In this document: positions 18,194-27,415 of the stretch, piece after piece
Layout of the letters: every line of letters begins with the position of its first letter
How positions within the stretch are numbered: the first letter of the stretch is position 1
Origin: SELP01 sp035969385
Lineage (GTDB): Bacteria; Pseudomonadota; Alphaproteobacteria; Rhodobacterales; Rhodobacteraceae
Length of the DNA stretch: 64,000 nt
Assembly: GCF_035969385.1 (NCBI RefSeq)
Contig: NZ_JAYKKJ010000001.1
Coordinates: 310,001 to 374,000, forward strand
Reading direction: 5' to 3'
Notes under the pieces: model-generated
Databases searched by the model: none
Told to the model about the DNA's origin: nothing
Seen by the model: only the letters and a program-made list of their open reading frames with translations
Made by a program: the position numbers and the translations under genes

Positions 18194-19111
18194 TCATGGC
18201 AGGGCCTGTCGATTTGGCACGGCCAGTCGAAGCACATTGGCGCCGGGGCCATCCAGGGTTTCCCGCGGTGGGCATCGTTCCTGGATCGTCGTGACCATTG
18301 CGGACCATGCGGCGCTGGCATTGTCCAGTTCGGCAAGGTCGATGATCCGCGCGATATCCCGCGTTGGTCCGGCGGTCAGGTCTTCGATCTGGGCGCGAAG
18401 AAGCCCCAGTGCATAGCCCCAGATGCCCGGAAGCTGGCCCATTTCGGCGACGGTCTTGTCGGCCCCAACCCGGGCTGAGGTCGAGGCGGAGACGGCAAGC
18501 GCATAGACGTCGCTGGCTGTCGTGACTGCTAGCCTGGCCTCAACCTCCGGTCGCAGCGCGACAGGCACTTTGCAGAACCCGATCTGCCGGGTCAGAAAAT
18601 CATCGGGACCGAGTGCCGAGCCGGACGCGCCGTTCGACAGCGCCTCGAGAGCGGCGCGGTCAAGGGCGGCGGTGGCGATAAGTTTGATGACCTTTCGGTT
18701 GCCGCGTCGCAGGCGGTCTTCCATGTCCTCCACGAGGGCCTTGAGTTCCTCAAACAGGTTGATCGCCCGCTGGCGATGCTGTGGAGTCGCAGCGGTGCCG
18801 GACCGCGCGACGTCGGACCGGAGAGCCCGCAGCGCATCGACTCTGTATAGGAATTGTCGATGATGCGCCGTGACCAGCGGCACCAGATCCTGTGCAAGGG
18901 TTTCGCAAACCGTGGCGGTCCAGTCCTGTCCGGTCGCAATTGCCTGTCGCAGAGCCTGAACCTGCGGTCCGGTCAGGTCGTGATGCTGAACCCCCGCAAG
19001 GAGGACCGGAACCACGTGACCAATCACCCCCGCGTAGACGGAAACCGTTTCGCCCACGGCAGCGGCGCGAGAAAGCGCAACTTCGATCTGTTCGATGTCG
19101 GGTGCGATCAT
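18194..19111 (-). CDS. hypothetical helical protein
   Basis: A 305-residue protein that I cannot assign. The translation is rich in Ala, Leu, Arg and Glu and predicts mostly alpha helix, with an amphipathic stretch EELKALVEDMEDRLRRGNRK in the middle. There is no signal peptide or catalytic motif. The ATG at 19111 follows an AGGT; a TTG one codon upstream is the alternative. It lies between the oxidoreductase operon and a tail-collar protein, all on the minus strand, and may belong with the collar protein. Codon use looks like that of the neighbours. The function is unknown. Confidence 0.65.
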   Translation of the reverse strand: MIAPDIEQIEVALSRAAAVGETVSVYAGVIGHVVPVLLAGVQHHDLTGPQVQALRQAIATGQDWTATVCETLAQDLVPLVTAHHRQFLYRVDALRALRSDVARSGTAATPQHRQRAINLFEELKALVEDMEDRLRRGNRKVIKLIATAALDRAALEALSNGASGSALGPDDFLTRQIGFCKVPVALRPEVEARLAVTTASDVYALAVSASTSARVGADKTVAEMGQLPGIWGYALGLLRAQIEDLTAGPTRDIARIIDLAELDNASAAWSAMVTTIQERCPPRETLDGPGANVLRLAVPNRQALP

Positions 19112-19271
19112 CAAAACCTACCTTTGTCCGGCCTCCCAGCGCCTGATGGCCTGTCCAGGGGCCGCCATGACGGGAGAAACAAAAGGCGACCCCTGGCCCG
19201 GAGGAGGGCAGGACGAGGGTAGCCGCTGGCGCGGGCGGCGTTTGTGACTCTCGACACATTGGCGGTCATGA

Positions 19272-19304
19272 TTTCGGCCCACCGCTGGGGGCGGTGGGCC
19301 GAAA
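19272..19304. terminator. strong hairpin downstream of tail-collar gene
   Basis: A perfect 14-bp stem, TTTCGGCCCACCGC paired with GCGGTGGGCCGAAA, with a 5-nt loop. It lies 47-79 bp beyond the stop of the minus-strand collar gene. There is no long U-run after it, so it may act as an RNA 3'-end stabiliser or weak terminator rather than a classic intrinsic terminator. Confidence 0.6.
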
Positions 19305-19350
19305 CTCGCCGGGCGGCGGAGAGTGGAGCGAGAACGCCGCGCCAGAGAGA

Positions 19351-19866
19351 TCAGCTGCGCGACGGGAAGACACCTTCGAGCGCGATGATGTAGTTGATGC
19401 AAAGGGTCGGCTGCATGTTGTCATGCGAGGTGCCGCCGCCGGTGCTGCCGATACTGGCAGGGTTCATGGCGACGTTCGGCGTTTCGCTGCCGGGCACGTA
19501 GATGTCCGCCGGGCCAAGGCTGCCGCCGTTCTGCGCGCGGGCGCCGGGGGTGCCGGTCGATGCCGCGTTCAGGCTGTGGCTGTGGGGCGGCAAGTTGGCA
19601 GCGGTCAGCGTCACGTGCTCCTCGCCGAACCGCTGGCCGATTTGGCGCGGCGTCAGGCCGGGGCCAGTGCCCGCATGGCAGGGAACCCGGCCGCGCAGGT
19701 CAGGAAGGGCGAAAGTGGTCCGCCCGTCGCCGCCGTAGGTCGTTCCCAGCAGGCTGAACAGGGCCGAATACTGCGCAATCGGCAACAGTTGCCCATCGCA
19801 GAACGCCCAACCGCGCGGCGCGAAGTTTCCACCAAACAACATGATCTGTGCAATAAACGGTTCCAT
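19351..19866 (-). CDS. tail-collar domain protein (microcystin-dependent protein family)
   Basis: 171 residues of the MdpB/phage tail-collar family: EPFIAQIMLFGGNFAPRGW then CDGQLLPI, GTTYGGDGRTTFALPDLRGR, and a C-terminal NMQPTLCINYIIALEG. These proteins resemble short tail-fibre heads of phage. The start at 19866 has AGGAGAG 3 nt upstream. No other phage gene is nearby, so a cellular role is more likely than a prophage remnant. A roughly 270-bp promoter region separates it from the divergent surface protein at 20139. The exact role is unknown. Confidence 0.85.
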   Translation of the reverse strand: MEPFIAQIMLFGGNFAPRGWAFCDGQLLPIAQYSALFSLLGTTYGGDGRTTFALPDLRGRVPCHAGTGPGLTPRQIGQRFGEEHVTLTAANLPPHSHSLNAASTGTPGARAQNGGSLGPADIYVPGSETPNVAMNPASIGSTGGGTSHDNMQPTLCINYIIALEGVFPSRS

Positions 19867-20138
19867 GACCTCTCCTATCTTGTTCACGGGCCCGCCTGCC
19901 GGGTCCAGTTTTCCTGCTGCCACTGTTGTCCGGGGTCGCGGTGAGATTCTGTGTTCCACCGCACAAAGCATGACTTTTCCCTGCGGCGAGAAAAAACAGG
20001 GTTAAGGCCAGTCTGCACCGGGGGCCATTGTGTCAAACCGCACAGACCTGAACGGCTGCCCACCCTACCCAGAAAGGCAAAGCCCGAGGTGCGCCCGATC
20101 GTGCGGCGCCACGGGATCGTTGTCAGGGGAGTTGGACG

Positions 20139-23100
20139 ATGCTTGGTAAATTTGGACAGGCTGCGGTGCTTGGGGCAGCGTTGATCGGCGGTTTTGCCGG
20201 GCAGCAGGCACAGGCCTTTGGCGGGGGAACCCCGGTAGAGATGCTGACCTACGGCAACGTTCCGGGGACAGGGGTGGATGACGATTGCCCCAACCGTTGG
20301 CTGGTCTACTACAACGGAACGACAGTCGATGCCGAGATTGGGCTGAGTTCGGGCGGAACGACCGGCTATTGGGTCGAGGGTGAGGCCTTTTACATCGGGA
20401 ATTATCAGGCGACGCGCGATCCCATTACGGCAGCGACAATCGACACCAGATGTGGGGACCTGTCGAATGTCGTCATGATCACCTCTGACGGAATCGAGCC
20501 GGCGAACGAGTCCAACGCAGGTTTTGTGAACGAGGATTACCACGGGATCGTTTTTGAGGCCGACCACACGGACGGCAACCGCTATCGTTATGAAATCGCG
20601 ATCAGCGGGGCGACGAACACGACCGTCATCAATACCAAGACACAGGTCGCCAGCAACACGATCCCCACCGCCGAGGCGGGCACGAACCAATCTGTTGCGC
20701 CAGGCGCTGCGGTGACGCTCGACGGGACCGCATCGGACCCTAACGACGTGGGCCAGACCCTGACCTATTCATGGAGCCAGACCGGCGGCACCAATTCGGT
20801 TACCCTGTCCAGCACCACGGCGTCACAGCCGACCTTTACCGCGCCGGTCCTTGGGGCGGCAGACCCGGACGACAGCCTGATTTTCACGCTGGTAGTGAAT
20901 GACGGGACGGACGATTCATCGGGCGATTCCGTTGTCATCAATGTCCAGAAATCGCTGAACGCCGGGCCGACCGCAGATGCTGGAACGGATCAATCCGTTG
21001 CAAGCGGGTCGAACGTGACCTTGACCGCCAGCGCCTCTACCGATGCGGAGCCGGGCCAGACCCTGACCTATGCCTGGGTTGAGCTGAGTTCGGAAGGTGT
21101 GACGCTGACCGGGGCGGCCACCGCCGGTCCGACCTTTACTGCGCCGACACTGAACATTGGTGACCCGTCCAAGATCCTGTCGTTCCAGGTGACGGTCACA
21201 GACCCCTATGGCCTATCGTCGACAGACACTGTCCAGATCACTGTCAACGCTCCGGGGAACACTGTCCCCACAGCGAATGCCGGGTCGGATCAGGTTGTGC
21301 TGTCGGGGGCGTCGGTGACGCTGGATGGCACGGCGTCGGACCCGAATGATGCGGGCCAGTCGCTGACCTATGCGTGGTCGCAGATCGGCGGGGTCAATAG
21401 CGTCACCTTGTCCAGCACGACCGCGGCGCAGCCGACCTTTACGGCGCCGCCCCTTGCCATAGGCGGGCCGGGCGATGTGCTGACGTTCCAGTTGATCGTG
21501 AATGACGGGTTTGCGCCATCGGCCGCGTCGACCGTTCAGGTATTCGTAAACGCGCCGGCGAATACGGCCCCCACCGCTGATGCGGGACCGGACCAGTTGG
21601 TTGCCTCTGCCGCCTCGGTGACGCTGGATGGCACGGCGTCTGACCCGAATGACACGGGTCAATCGCTGACCTATGCGTGGTCGCAGACGGGCGGAACCAC
21701 GGTCAGCCTTTCCAGCGCCTCGGCCGCGCAGCCTACGTTCACCGCGCCGACGCTGAACATCGGGGATGCGGATGCGGTCCTGACCTTCGAACTGGTCGTG
21801 AATGACGGGGTCGATGATTCCGCTGCGTCTTCGGTGACGATCACCGTTGATGCGCCGACCAACACGGCCCCGACTGCGAATGCTGGGGTGGACCAGTTGG
21901 TGGCCTCTGCCGCATCTGTCACCCTGGACGGGACCGGGTCGGATGCGAACGACGCTGGTCAATCGCTGACCTATGCGTGGTCGCAGACGGGCGGAACGAC
22001 GGTCAGCCTGTCCAGCACGACTGCCGCGCAGCCAACGTTCACCGCGCCGACGCTGAGTATTGGGGACTCGGATGCGGTCCTGACCTTCGAGTTGATCGTG
22101 AATGACGGAATTGACAGTTCGATCGCGTCGACCGTGCAGATCACCGTCGATTCCCCGGCCAACACGGCCCCGACCGCGAATGCGGGACCGAACCAGACGG
22201 TCGCCGCAGGGGCAAGTGTGATGCTGGACGGGACCGGGTCGGACGCGAATGACGTTGGTCAATCGCTGACCTATGCTTGGTCGCAGACCGGGGGAACGAC
22301 GGTTAGCCTGTCCAGCGCCTCGGCTGCACAGCCGACGTTCACCGCGCCGTCGTTGAACATCGGGGATGCGGATGCGGTACTGACATTCGAGCTGATCGTT
22401 GACGACACCTTTGACACCTCTGGTGCCAGTTCCGTCCAGATCACTGTCGAAGCACCGTTGGATACAGAAGCACCGGTCATCACGCGCCCCGCCGACTTGG
22501 TGGGTGAGGCAGGGCCGACTGGCACCCGGAGCTTTACCTTCGCGGCGCTGGTGACGGACAATCACGACACGGTTGTAACGCCCGTCTACACGCTGAACGG
22601 GGTTACCATCACCAGCCCGCATGATTTCCCGGTCGGGGCGAATACCGTCCTGATCAGTGCGCAGGACGCGGCAGGAAACATAGCAGCGCAAGAGGCCTTC
22701 GATGTCGTCGTGACGCCTGCGGTGGCCCCGGCGATGCCTGTCATCGTATCCACGACCGTGAACGGGGATCAGTCAATCACCGTGCAGGGCACCGCCGAGG
22801 CGGACAGCACGGTGCGCGTCACTTTCCCCGGCGGGTCCTTTGTCGAGGTTACGGCGACCGGGGGCGCATATTCGGCGACCTCTGCGGCGGGTATGCAAAG
22901 CGGGACAGTTTCGGTGACGGCGGCGGACAGCCTTGGCAATACCTCGCCGGCTGCGGTGGCGAACGTGATCGTCGACACCACACCGCCGGGAGTGACCATC
23001 TCCGGGGTTCCGGCGACATTCACCGGAACCACCGCATTCGATATCACCATCGAATTCACCGAGGATATGACCGGGTTCGACATCGGCGACATCACGGTGG

Positions 23101-24161
23101 TCAACGGTGCGGCATCGGCCCTGACCGGCGGACAGGCAAGCTTCGGTGCAACTATCACGCCAAGCGGCACCGGCAATGTCTCTGTCTCGGTCGCGGCCGG
23201 GGTGGCGACGGACCTTGCCGGGAACGACAACCTTGCGTCCTCGGTCGAGGTTGCGTCGAATGCGACCCCGTCGGAAACCGAAGCGATGCTGCGCGCCGAT
23301 GCGCAGACGCGGGCCCGCAACCTGATGGCGTCGCAGCCCAACCTTGCGGGTTTCCTTGCCGGTCGGAACGGCGGGTTTCAGGCGCAGGTGACGCGCGGTG
23401 CGGGCACCTTCAGCCTGTCGACCGATGGCAGCCGCCCGGTTTGGGCCTACCTGCAAGGCGCATGGAGCGAGACGGGATCGGCCGAGAGCCAATACCTGCA
23501 CGGGGCCTTCGGGGGGCACATCATCAACCGCGACGATCTGGTGATCGGGGCAATGGTCCAGCTGGACCGGAGCCGGTCGACGGATGGTGATGCGTCGATT
23601 GATGCGGATGGCTGGCTGGCGGGGCCCTATTTTGTGGCGCGCGCATCCGGGCAACCGCTGGTCTTCTCCGGGTCATACATGGTGGGGCAGGCCGATCTGT
23701 CGATCAGCCCGCTGGGCACCTATACGGATCGGGTCACAACCGACCGGTCTCTTCTGACGCTGGGAGTGATGGGGGAATACGACGCGGGGGCGGTGACGAT
23801 CCTGCCGAGCCTTGATCTGGCCCATCTAACGGAAAGCCAACCCGCCTATATCGACGGGGCGCTGAACCCGATCTCCGCCCAATCGCTGGCGATGACCGAA
23901 GCCATGGCCGGGCTGCATTTCGCAATGCCGGTGGCGGTGGGGACAGGCGACCTGACCCTGACCGGTGGGATCAATGCGATCCTGTCGCGGACCAATCTGG
24001 ACGGCGTGGTCACCGAAGATACCCGGGGCCGTCTGGATATCGGGTTTGTCCATGCATCGGACACGGGCGTTCGCACATCGCTGCGGGCCTATCTGGATGG
24101 TCTTGGCGACGATGCCTATGAAAGCGTCGGGGCCGAGTTCCTTGTGGAGTTCGAGTTCTAG
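20139..24161 (+). CDS. large repeat surface protein with C-terminal beta-barrel-like region
   Basis: 1340 residues. A signal peptide ends at AQA (residue 26). A unique N-terminal domain extends to about 172, then six roughly 100-residue Ig/PKD-like repeats run from about 173 to 772 (starting near 173, 274, 374, 475, 575 and 675), each beginning NTAPTANAGPDQ-like and containing SLTYAWSQTGG. HYR-like and other Ig-like segments follow to about 1040. The last 300 residues alternate hydrophobic and polar residues and end in FEF, as expected of an autotransporter or outer-membrane barrel. It is probably a cell-surface adhesin or stalk. No protease or lipase motif is seen. Divergent from the collar gene. 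Confidence 0.87.
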   Translation: MLGKFGQAAVLGAALIGGFAGQQAQAFGGGTPVEMLTYGNVPGTGVDDDCPNRWLVYYNGTTVDAEIGLSSGGTTGYWVEGEAFYIGNYQATRDPITAATIDTRCGDLSNVVMITSDGIEPANESNAGFVNEDYHGIVFEADHTDGNRYRYEIAISGATNTTVINTKTQVASNTIPTAEAGTNQSVAPGAAVTLDGTASDPNDVGQTLTYSWSQTGGTNSVTLSSTTASQPTFTAPVLGAADPDDSLIFTLVVNDGTDDSSGDSVVINVQKSLNAGPTADAGTDQSVASGSNVTLTASASTDAEPGQTLTYAWVELSSEGVTLTGAATAGPTFTAPTLNIGDPSKILSFQVTVTDPYGLSSTDTVQITVNAPGNTVPTANAGSDQVVLSGASVTLDGTASDPNDAGQSLTYAWSQIGGVNSVTLSSTTAAQPTFTAPPLAIGGPGDVLTFQLIVNDGFAPSAASTVQVFVNAPANTAPTADAGPDQLVASAASVTLDGTASDPNDTGQSLTYAWSQTGGTTVSLSSASAAQPTFTAPTLNIGDADAVLTFELVVNDGVDDSAASSVTITVDAPTNTAPTANAGVDQLVASAASVTLDGTGSDANDAGQSLTYAWSQTGGTTVSLSSTTAAQPTFTAPTLSIGDSDAVLTFELIVNDGIDSSIASTVQITVDSPANTAPTANAGPNQTVAAGASVMLDGTGSDANDVGQSLTYAWSQTGGTTVSLSSASAAQPTFTAPSLNIGDADAVLTFELIVDDTFDTSGASSVQITVEAPLDTEAPVITRPADLVGEAGPTGTRSFTFAALVTDNHDTVVTPVYTLNGVTITSPHDFPVGANTVLISAQDAAGNIAAQEAFDVVVTPAVAPAMPVIVSTTVNGDQSITVQGTAEADSTVRVTFPGGSFVEVTATGGAYSATSAAGMQSGTVSVTAADSLGNTSPAAVANVIVDTTPPGVTISGVPATFTGTTAFDITIEFTEDMTGFDIGDITVVNGAASALTGGQASFGATITPSGTGNVSVSVAAGVATDLAGNDNLASSVEVASNATPSETEAMLRADAQTRARNLMASQPNLAGFLAGRNGGFQAQVTRGAGTFSLSTDGSRPVWAYLQGAWSETGSAESQYLHGAFGGHIINRDDLVIGAMVQLDRSRSTDGDASIDADGWLAGPYFVARASGQPLVFSGSYMVGQADLSISPLGTYTDRVTTDRSLLTLGVMGEYDAGAVTILPSLDLAHLTESQPAYIDGALNPISAQSLAMTEAMAGLHFAMPVAVGTGDLTLTGGINAILSRTNLDGVVTEDTRGRLDIGFVHASDTGVRTSLRAYLDGLGDDAYESVGAEFLVEFEF
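20655..22455 (+). repeat. six tandem ~300-bp repeats inside the surface-protein gene
   Basis: In-frame units begin at about 20655, 20958, 21258, 21561, 21861 and 22161, a period of 300 or 303 bp. The last three are very similar at DNA level: AATCGCTGACCTATGCGTGG occurs at 21661 and 21961, and with one change at 22261, exactly 300 bp apart. Such tandem units can expand or contract by recombination, changing the length of the exposed stalk. Confidence 0.88.
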
Positions 24162-24179
24162 TTCAACAGTTCGAACCAC

Positions 24180-24204
24180 GGGTGGCCGGCCTGTCCGGCC
24201 ACCC
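24180..24204. terminator. hairpin between convergent genes
   Basis: GGGTGGCCGG-CCTGT-CCGGCCACCC, a perfect 10-bp stem with a 5-nt loop, in the 60-bp gap between the stops of the surface-protein gene (plus) and the small periplasmic protein (minus). A bidirectional terminator role is likely, although no U-run follows. Confidence 0.6.
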
Positions 24205-24221
24205 ATCCGCCGGGACCGTTG

Positions 24222-24536
24222 TCAGGCCGGGGCGTCGGTGTTGGGCAGACCTTCGGCGATCTGTTGATGCCCCTCGCCCGAGGCGACAAGACAGGTCGGG
24301 CCGCCGGGCGCGGTCATGGTGATCGTCCAGGTGCCGCTATCGAGGTTGGCAAAGACCTCGACCACCATGTTGTTTGAGGCCAGCCCGATCGACTGCCTGC
24401 TTTCCCCATAGCTTTCGGCAAGGAAGGTTACGACCCTTTCGTGGTCGGCGCAGCGCGCGGATTGGGCGGGGGCGGGCAGTGCGGCAAGGGCCGCGATGCC
24501 AAGGCCGAGGGAGAGGGTCATCAAGGTCCGGTTCAT
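24222..24536 (-). CDS. small exported protein of unknown function
   Basis: 104 residues with a clear signal peptide (MNRTLMTLSLGLGIAALAAL, cleavage after about APA-QSA). The mature part is about 80 residues with two cysteines (Cys29 and a later TCLVA), which could form a disulfide in the periplasm. Similar short proteins occur widely in Rhodobacterales, as I recall, with no assigned role. It runs convergent with the surface-protein gene and is followed by a hairpin. No function can be inferred from neighbours. Confidence 0.75.
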   Translation of the reverse strand: MNRTLMTLSLGLGIAALAALPAPAQSARCADHERVVTFLAESYGESRQSIGLASNNMVVEVFANLDSGTWTITMTAPGGPTCLVASGEGHQQIAEGLPNTDAPA

Positions 24537-24768
24537 CTGGGCGCCTCTGTGTCATATGGTTCGGTCCGGACGCCTGATGGCCTGATGCCGATGCGCCGGA
24601 AGATGCATTGACTGTCCCCCGAGCATCGCAAATTAAGGTAAATCGCCCGTTACGGTGGCTCTGCAACAGAGGTCCTCCCGCGATTTTGCTGCGCTGCGGC
24701 GATTTTCCGGTTGAACGATCCGAAAAATTCTGGCCTTTTGCGCGCAACAAAGTTTCAAGGAGGATGTC

Positions 24769-25620
24769 ATGTCGATCCGGCCGTTCCGATCAGCCCTTTA
24801 TATTCCCGGTTCCAAGGACCGGGCGCTGGAAAAGGCGCGGGGCCTGCCTGTCGATGCGATCCTGTTTGATCTGGAGGATGCGGTTGCACCCGATGAAAAG
24901 GCCAACGCCCGCGCGACCCTTGCGGCCGCACTGGCCGACGGGGGCTATGGCAGCCGTTACCGGATCGTGCGGATCAACGCGCTGGATACGGACTGGGGCC
25001 GCGACGATGCTGCCGCCGTGGCCGCGATGGATTGCGACGCTGTGCTGCTGCCCAAGGTGAATGGCCCGGCGGATGTGGACGCGCTGGCCGCGCTGGTGCC
25101 GGACAAGCCGATCTGGGCGATGATGGAAAGCCCGCTGGGTGTGTTGAATGCCGCCGCAATCGCCGCCCATCCCCGGATCGAAGGTTTCGTTCTGGGCACC
25201 AACGACCTTGCCAAGGATCTGAACACCCGCAAGGCGCCCCGGCGCGAACCGCTGTTGTTCGCGCTTCAGGCCTGCCTGATGGCGGCCAAGGCGCATGGGG
25301 TGATCGCCATCGACGGGGTCTATAACGCCTTCAAGGACGACGACGGGCTGATCGAGGAATGCGAACAGGGCCGCGACATGGGGTTCGACGGGAAATCCCT
25401 GATCCACCCTGCGCAGGTCGAGATCACCAACCGCGCCTTCGCTCCGACCGAGGCCGAGATTGACCTGGCCAACCGCCAGATCGCCGCCTTTGAAGAGGCA
25501 GAGGCGCAAGGGCTGGGCGTGGCTGTCGTGGATGGTCGGATCGTCGAGAACTTGCATATCGTCACCGCCCGCGCGACGCTGGCCAAGGCAGCGGCAATCG
25601 CGGAACTGGAGACGCAATGA
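24769..25620 (+). CDS. mcl2: malyl-CoA lyase-family protein, probable (3S)-malyl-CoA thioesterase
   Basis: HpcH/HpaI-citrate lyase beta family, 283 residues. Motifs: RSALYIPGSKDRALEKA, the Mg-binding ILFDLEDAV, MMESPLGV and VLGTNDLAKDL. The length matches the Mcl2 thioesterase of Rhodobacter (about 285) rather than the Mcl1 lyase (about 318), and the neighbourhood (NnrU-like, DUF1737, mch, sdh) matches that locus as I remember it. It would hydrolyse (S)-malyl-CoA to malate and CoA, the last step of the ethylmalonyl-CoA pathway. AAGGAGG lies 5 nt before the ATG. Its stop overlaps the next start. Lyase activity cannot be excluded from sequence alone. Confidence 0.85.
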   Translation: MSIRPFRSALYIPGSKDRALEKARGLPVDAILFDLEDAVAPDEKANARATLAAALADGGYGSRYRIVRINALDTDWGRDDAAAVAAMDCDAVLLPKVNGPADVDALAALVPDKPIWAMMESPLGVLNAAAIAAHPRIEGFVLGTNDLAKDLNTRKAPRREPLLFALQACLMAAKAHGVIAIDGVYNAFKDDDGLIEECEQGRDMGFDGKSLIHPAQVEITNRAFAPTEAEIDLANRQIAAFEEAEAQGLGVAVVDGRIVENLHIVTARATLAKAAAIAELETQ

Positions 25621-26165
25621 CACTACTTCTTCTCGGGCTGGCCCTTTGGTCCGGCGCGCATCTGTTCAAACGGCTGGCCCCAGCGGCCCGTGCCCGCATG
25701 GGCGACAAGGGCAAGGGACCGATCGCGCTCGTGCTTCTGGCCGGGCTGATCCTGATGGTGATCGGCTATCGGGGCTGGGATAGCGCGCAACTCTGGTATC
25801 CGCCGGCTTTCCTGACCCATGTGAACAACCTGCTGATGTTGGTGACGGTCTATCTGTTTGCCGCCGACGGGATGAAGACGCGGGCCTGGGCCGCGATCCG
25901 GCACCCGCAACTGACGGCGGTGAAGATCTGGGCGCTGGCGCACCTGCTGGTCAACGGCGATCTTGCCTCGGTCGTGCTATTCGGCGGGCTTCTGGCCTGG
26001 GCGGTGGTGTCGGTGATCCTGATCAACCGGTCCGAACCGCGCCCCGTCCGTGTCGCCACCGGGTCGATAGCCAAGGAACTGGGCCCGGTTGTCGGCGCGG
26101 TGCTGGTCACCGGGGCAATTGGCGGCCTTCACTACCTGTTCAACCTGCAAGCCTTCGGGGGGTGA
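25617..26165 (+). CDS. NnrU-family membrane protein
   Basis: 182 residues with about five hydrophobic segments: residues 1-20, 35-52, 65-84, 100-135 and 155-175. GHS-type motifs of NnrU are replaced here by LWSGAHLFKRLAP, and the central HPQLTAVKIWALAHLLVNGD is typical of the NnrU/isoprenoid-related membrane family. The ATG overlaps the mcl2 stop (ATGA), so it is translationally coupled. NnrU was named for a link to nitrite reduction, but nothing here supports that; co-transcription with ethylmalonyl-CoA genes is the only clue. Confidence 0.8.
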   Translation: MTLLLLGLALWSGAHLFKRLAPAARARMGDKGKGPIALVLLAGLILMVIGYRGWDSAQLWYPPAFLTHVNNLLMLVTVYLFAADGMKTRAWAAIRHPQLTAVKIWALAHLLVNGDLASVVLFGGLLAWAVVSVILINRSEPRPVRVATGSIAKELGPVVGAVLVTGAIGGLHYLFNLQAFGG

Positions 26166-26170
26166 CCGGA

Positions 26171-26374
26171 ATGAAACTCTATCGGCTTCTGACGGAAGAG
26201 GACACCTCGGCGTTTTGCCACAAGGTGTCCGAGGCACTGTCGAAGGGCTGGGAGCTGTATGGCGACCCGACCTATGCCTTTGATCAGGCCAAGGGCGTCA
26301 TGCGCTGCGGCCAGGCCGTGGTGAAAGAAGTGCCGGGCGACTACCATCCCGATCTGAAACTGGGGCAGCAATGA
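26171..26374 (+). CDS. DUF1737 small protein
   Basis: A 67-residue cytoplasmic protein starting MKLYRLLTEEDTSAFCHKV with SKGWELYGDPTYAFD in the middle, the pattern of DUF1737. I chose the ATG at 26171; a GTG at 26162 is in frame and overlaps the previous stop. Its own stop overlaps the mch start by 4 bp. The role is unknown, but it is locked between pathway genes in what looks like one transcript (mcl2 to mch). Confidence 0.82.
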   Translation: MKLYRLLTEEDTSAFCHKVSEALSKGWELYGDPTYAFDQAKGVMRCGQAVVKEVPGDYHPDLKLGQQ

Positions 26375-27399
26375 CCAAGACCAATCCGGGCCGTTTTTTC
26401 GAAGATTATCACGTTGGGCAGGTGATTCGGCACGCGGTGCCACGGACCGTGTCAGGGGGCGAACGGGCGCTGTATCACGCGCTTTATCCGGCCCGGCATG
26501 CGCTTCATTCCTCGGACGCCTTCGCGCTGGCCTGCGGGCTGGACCGGGCGCCGCTGGATGATCTGATCACCTTTCATACGGTGTTCGGCAAGACGGTTCC
26601 TGATGTGTCGCTGAACGCGGTGGCGAACCTAGGTTATGCCGAAGGGCGCTGGCTGCATCCGGTCTATCCCGGTGACACGCTGACCGCCCGGTCCGAGGTG
26701 ATCGGGCTGAAGCAGAATTCCAACGGCAAATCGGGCGTTGTCTGGGTGCGGACCACCGGCAGCAACCAGCATGGGCGCGATGTGCTGTCCTATGTGCGCT
26801 GGGTGATGGTGCGCAAGCGCGACGCGGACGCTCCGGCCCCTGACACCGTGATCCCGGAACTGGCTGATGTTGTGAGGGCCGAGGATCTGATCATTCCCGC
26901 CGGTCTGAACTTTGCCACCTATGATTTCGAACTGGCCGGTGAGGCGCATCGTTGGGGCGATTATGCCGTTGGCGAGGTCATCGACCATGTGGACGGTGTC
27001 ACCCTGGAAGAGGCCGAACACATGATGGCCACCCGCCTGTGGCAGAATACCGCCAAGGTGCATTTCGACGCCACCAACCGCGAGGATGGGCGGCGGCTGA
27101 TCTATGGTGGGCATGTGATTTCGCTGGCGCGGGCCTTGTCCTTCAACGGGTTGGCCAATGCGCAGGTGATTGTCGGGCTGAACGGGGGGGCGCATGCGAA
27201 CCCCTGTTTCGCGGGCGATACGGTGCGCGCCTGGACCGAAGTTCTGGACAAGGCCGAAACCGGCGCGCCGGGCGTCGGCGCGATCCGGCTGCGGCTGGTG
27301 GCGACGAAGGGGGCGGCCGGGGCGCTGAAGGACGAGGACGGAAAATATCTGCCCGAGGTCTTGCTTGATCTCGATTACTGGGCCTTGATGCCGGCGTAG
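26371..27399 (+). CDS. mch: mesaconyl-CoA (2-methylfumaryl-CoA) hydratase
   Basis: 342 residues with a double hot-dog, MaoC-like fold. It interconverts mesaconyl-CoA and beta-methylmalyl-CoA in the ethylmalonyl-CoA pathway for acetyl-CoA assimilation. It begins MTKTNPGRFFEDYHVGQVIR and contains TVFGKTVPDVSLNAVANLGY and GLKQNSNGKSGVVWVR, segments I recognise from Rhodobacter Mch. The second half repeats the fold (NRE..RLIYGGHVISLARAL). The length equals the known enzyme. It is the last gene of the mcl2 operon, with ATGA coupling to DUF1737. Confidence 0.92.
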   Translation: MTKTNPGRFFEDYHVGQVIRHAVPRTVSGGERALYHALYPARHALHSSDAFALACGLDRAPLDDLITFHTVFGKTVPDVSLNAVANLGYAEGRWLHPVYPGDTLTARSEVIGLKQNSNGKSGVVWVRTTGSNQHGRDVLSYVRWVMVRKRDADAPAPDTVIPELADVVRAEDLIIPAGLNFATYDFELAGEAHRWGDYAVGEVIDHVDGVTLEEAEHMMATRLWQNTAKVHFDATNREDGRRLIYGGHVISLARALSFNGLANAQVIVGLNGGAHANPCFAGDTVRAWTEVLDKAETGAPGVGAIRLRLVATKGAAGALKDEDGKYLPEVLLDLDYWALMPA

Positions 27400-27415
27400 T
27401 TGCCGGAGGCCTGTA

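Noticed and set aside
17848..18336. A possible minus-strand gene in the gap near 18 kb
   Set aside because: The translation is rich in His, Arg and Pro, with no ribosome-binding site, and it overlaps the end of the helical hypothetical gene.
19351..19866. Prophage remnant, because of the tail-collar domain
   Set aside because: No integrase, capsid, terminase or other tail gene is present and the neighbouring genes look chromosomal. Collar-type proteins occur outside phages.
20655..22455. CRISPR array or satellite DNA
   Set aside because: The 300-bp repeats are an open reading frame encoding Ig-like domains; unit length and lack of spacers rule out CRISPR.
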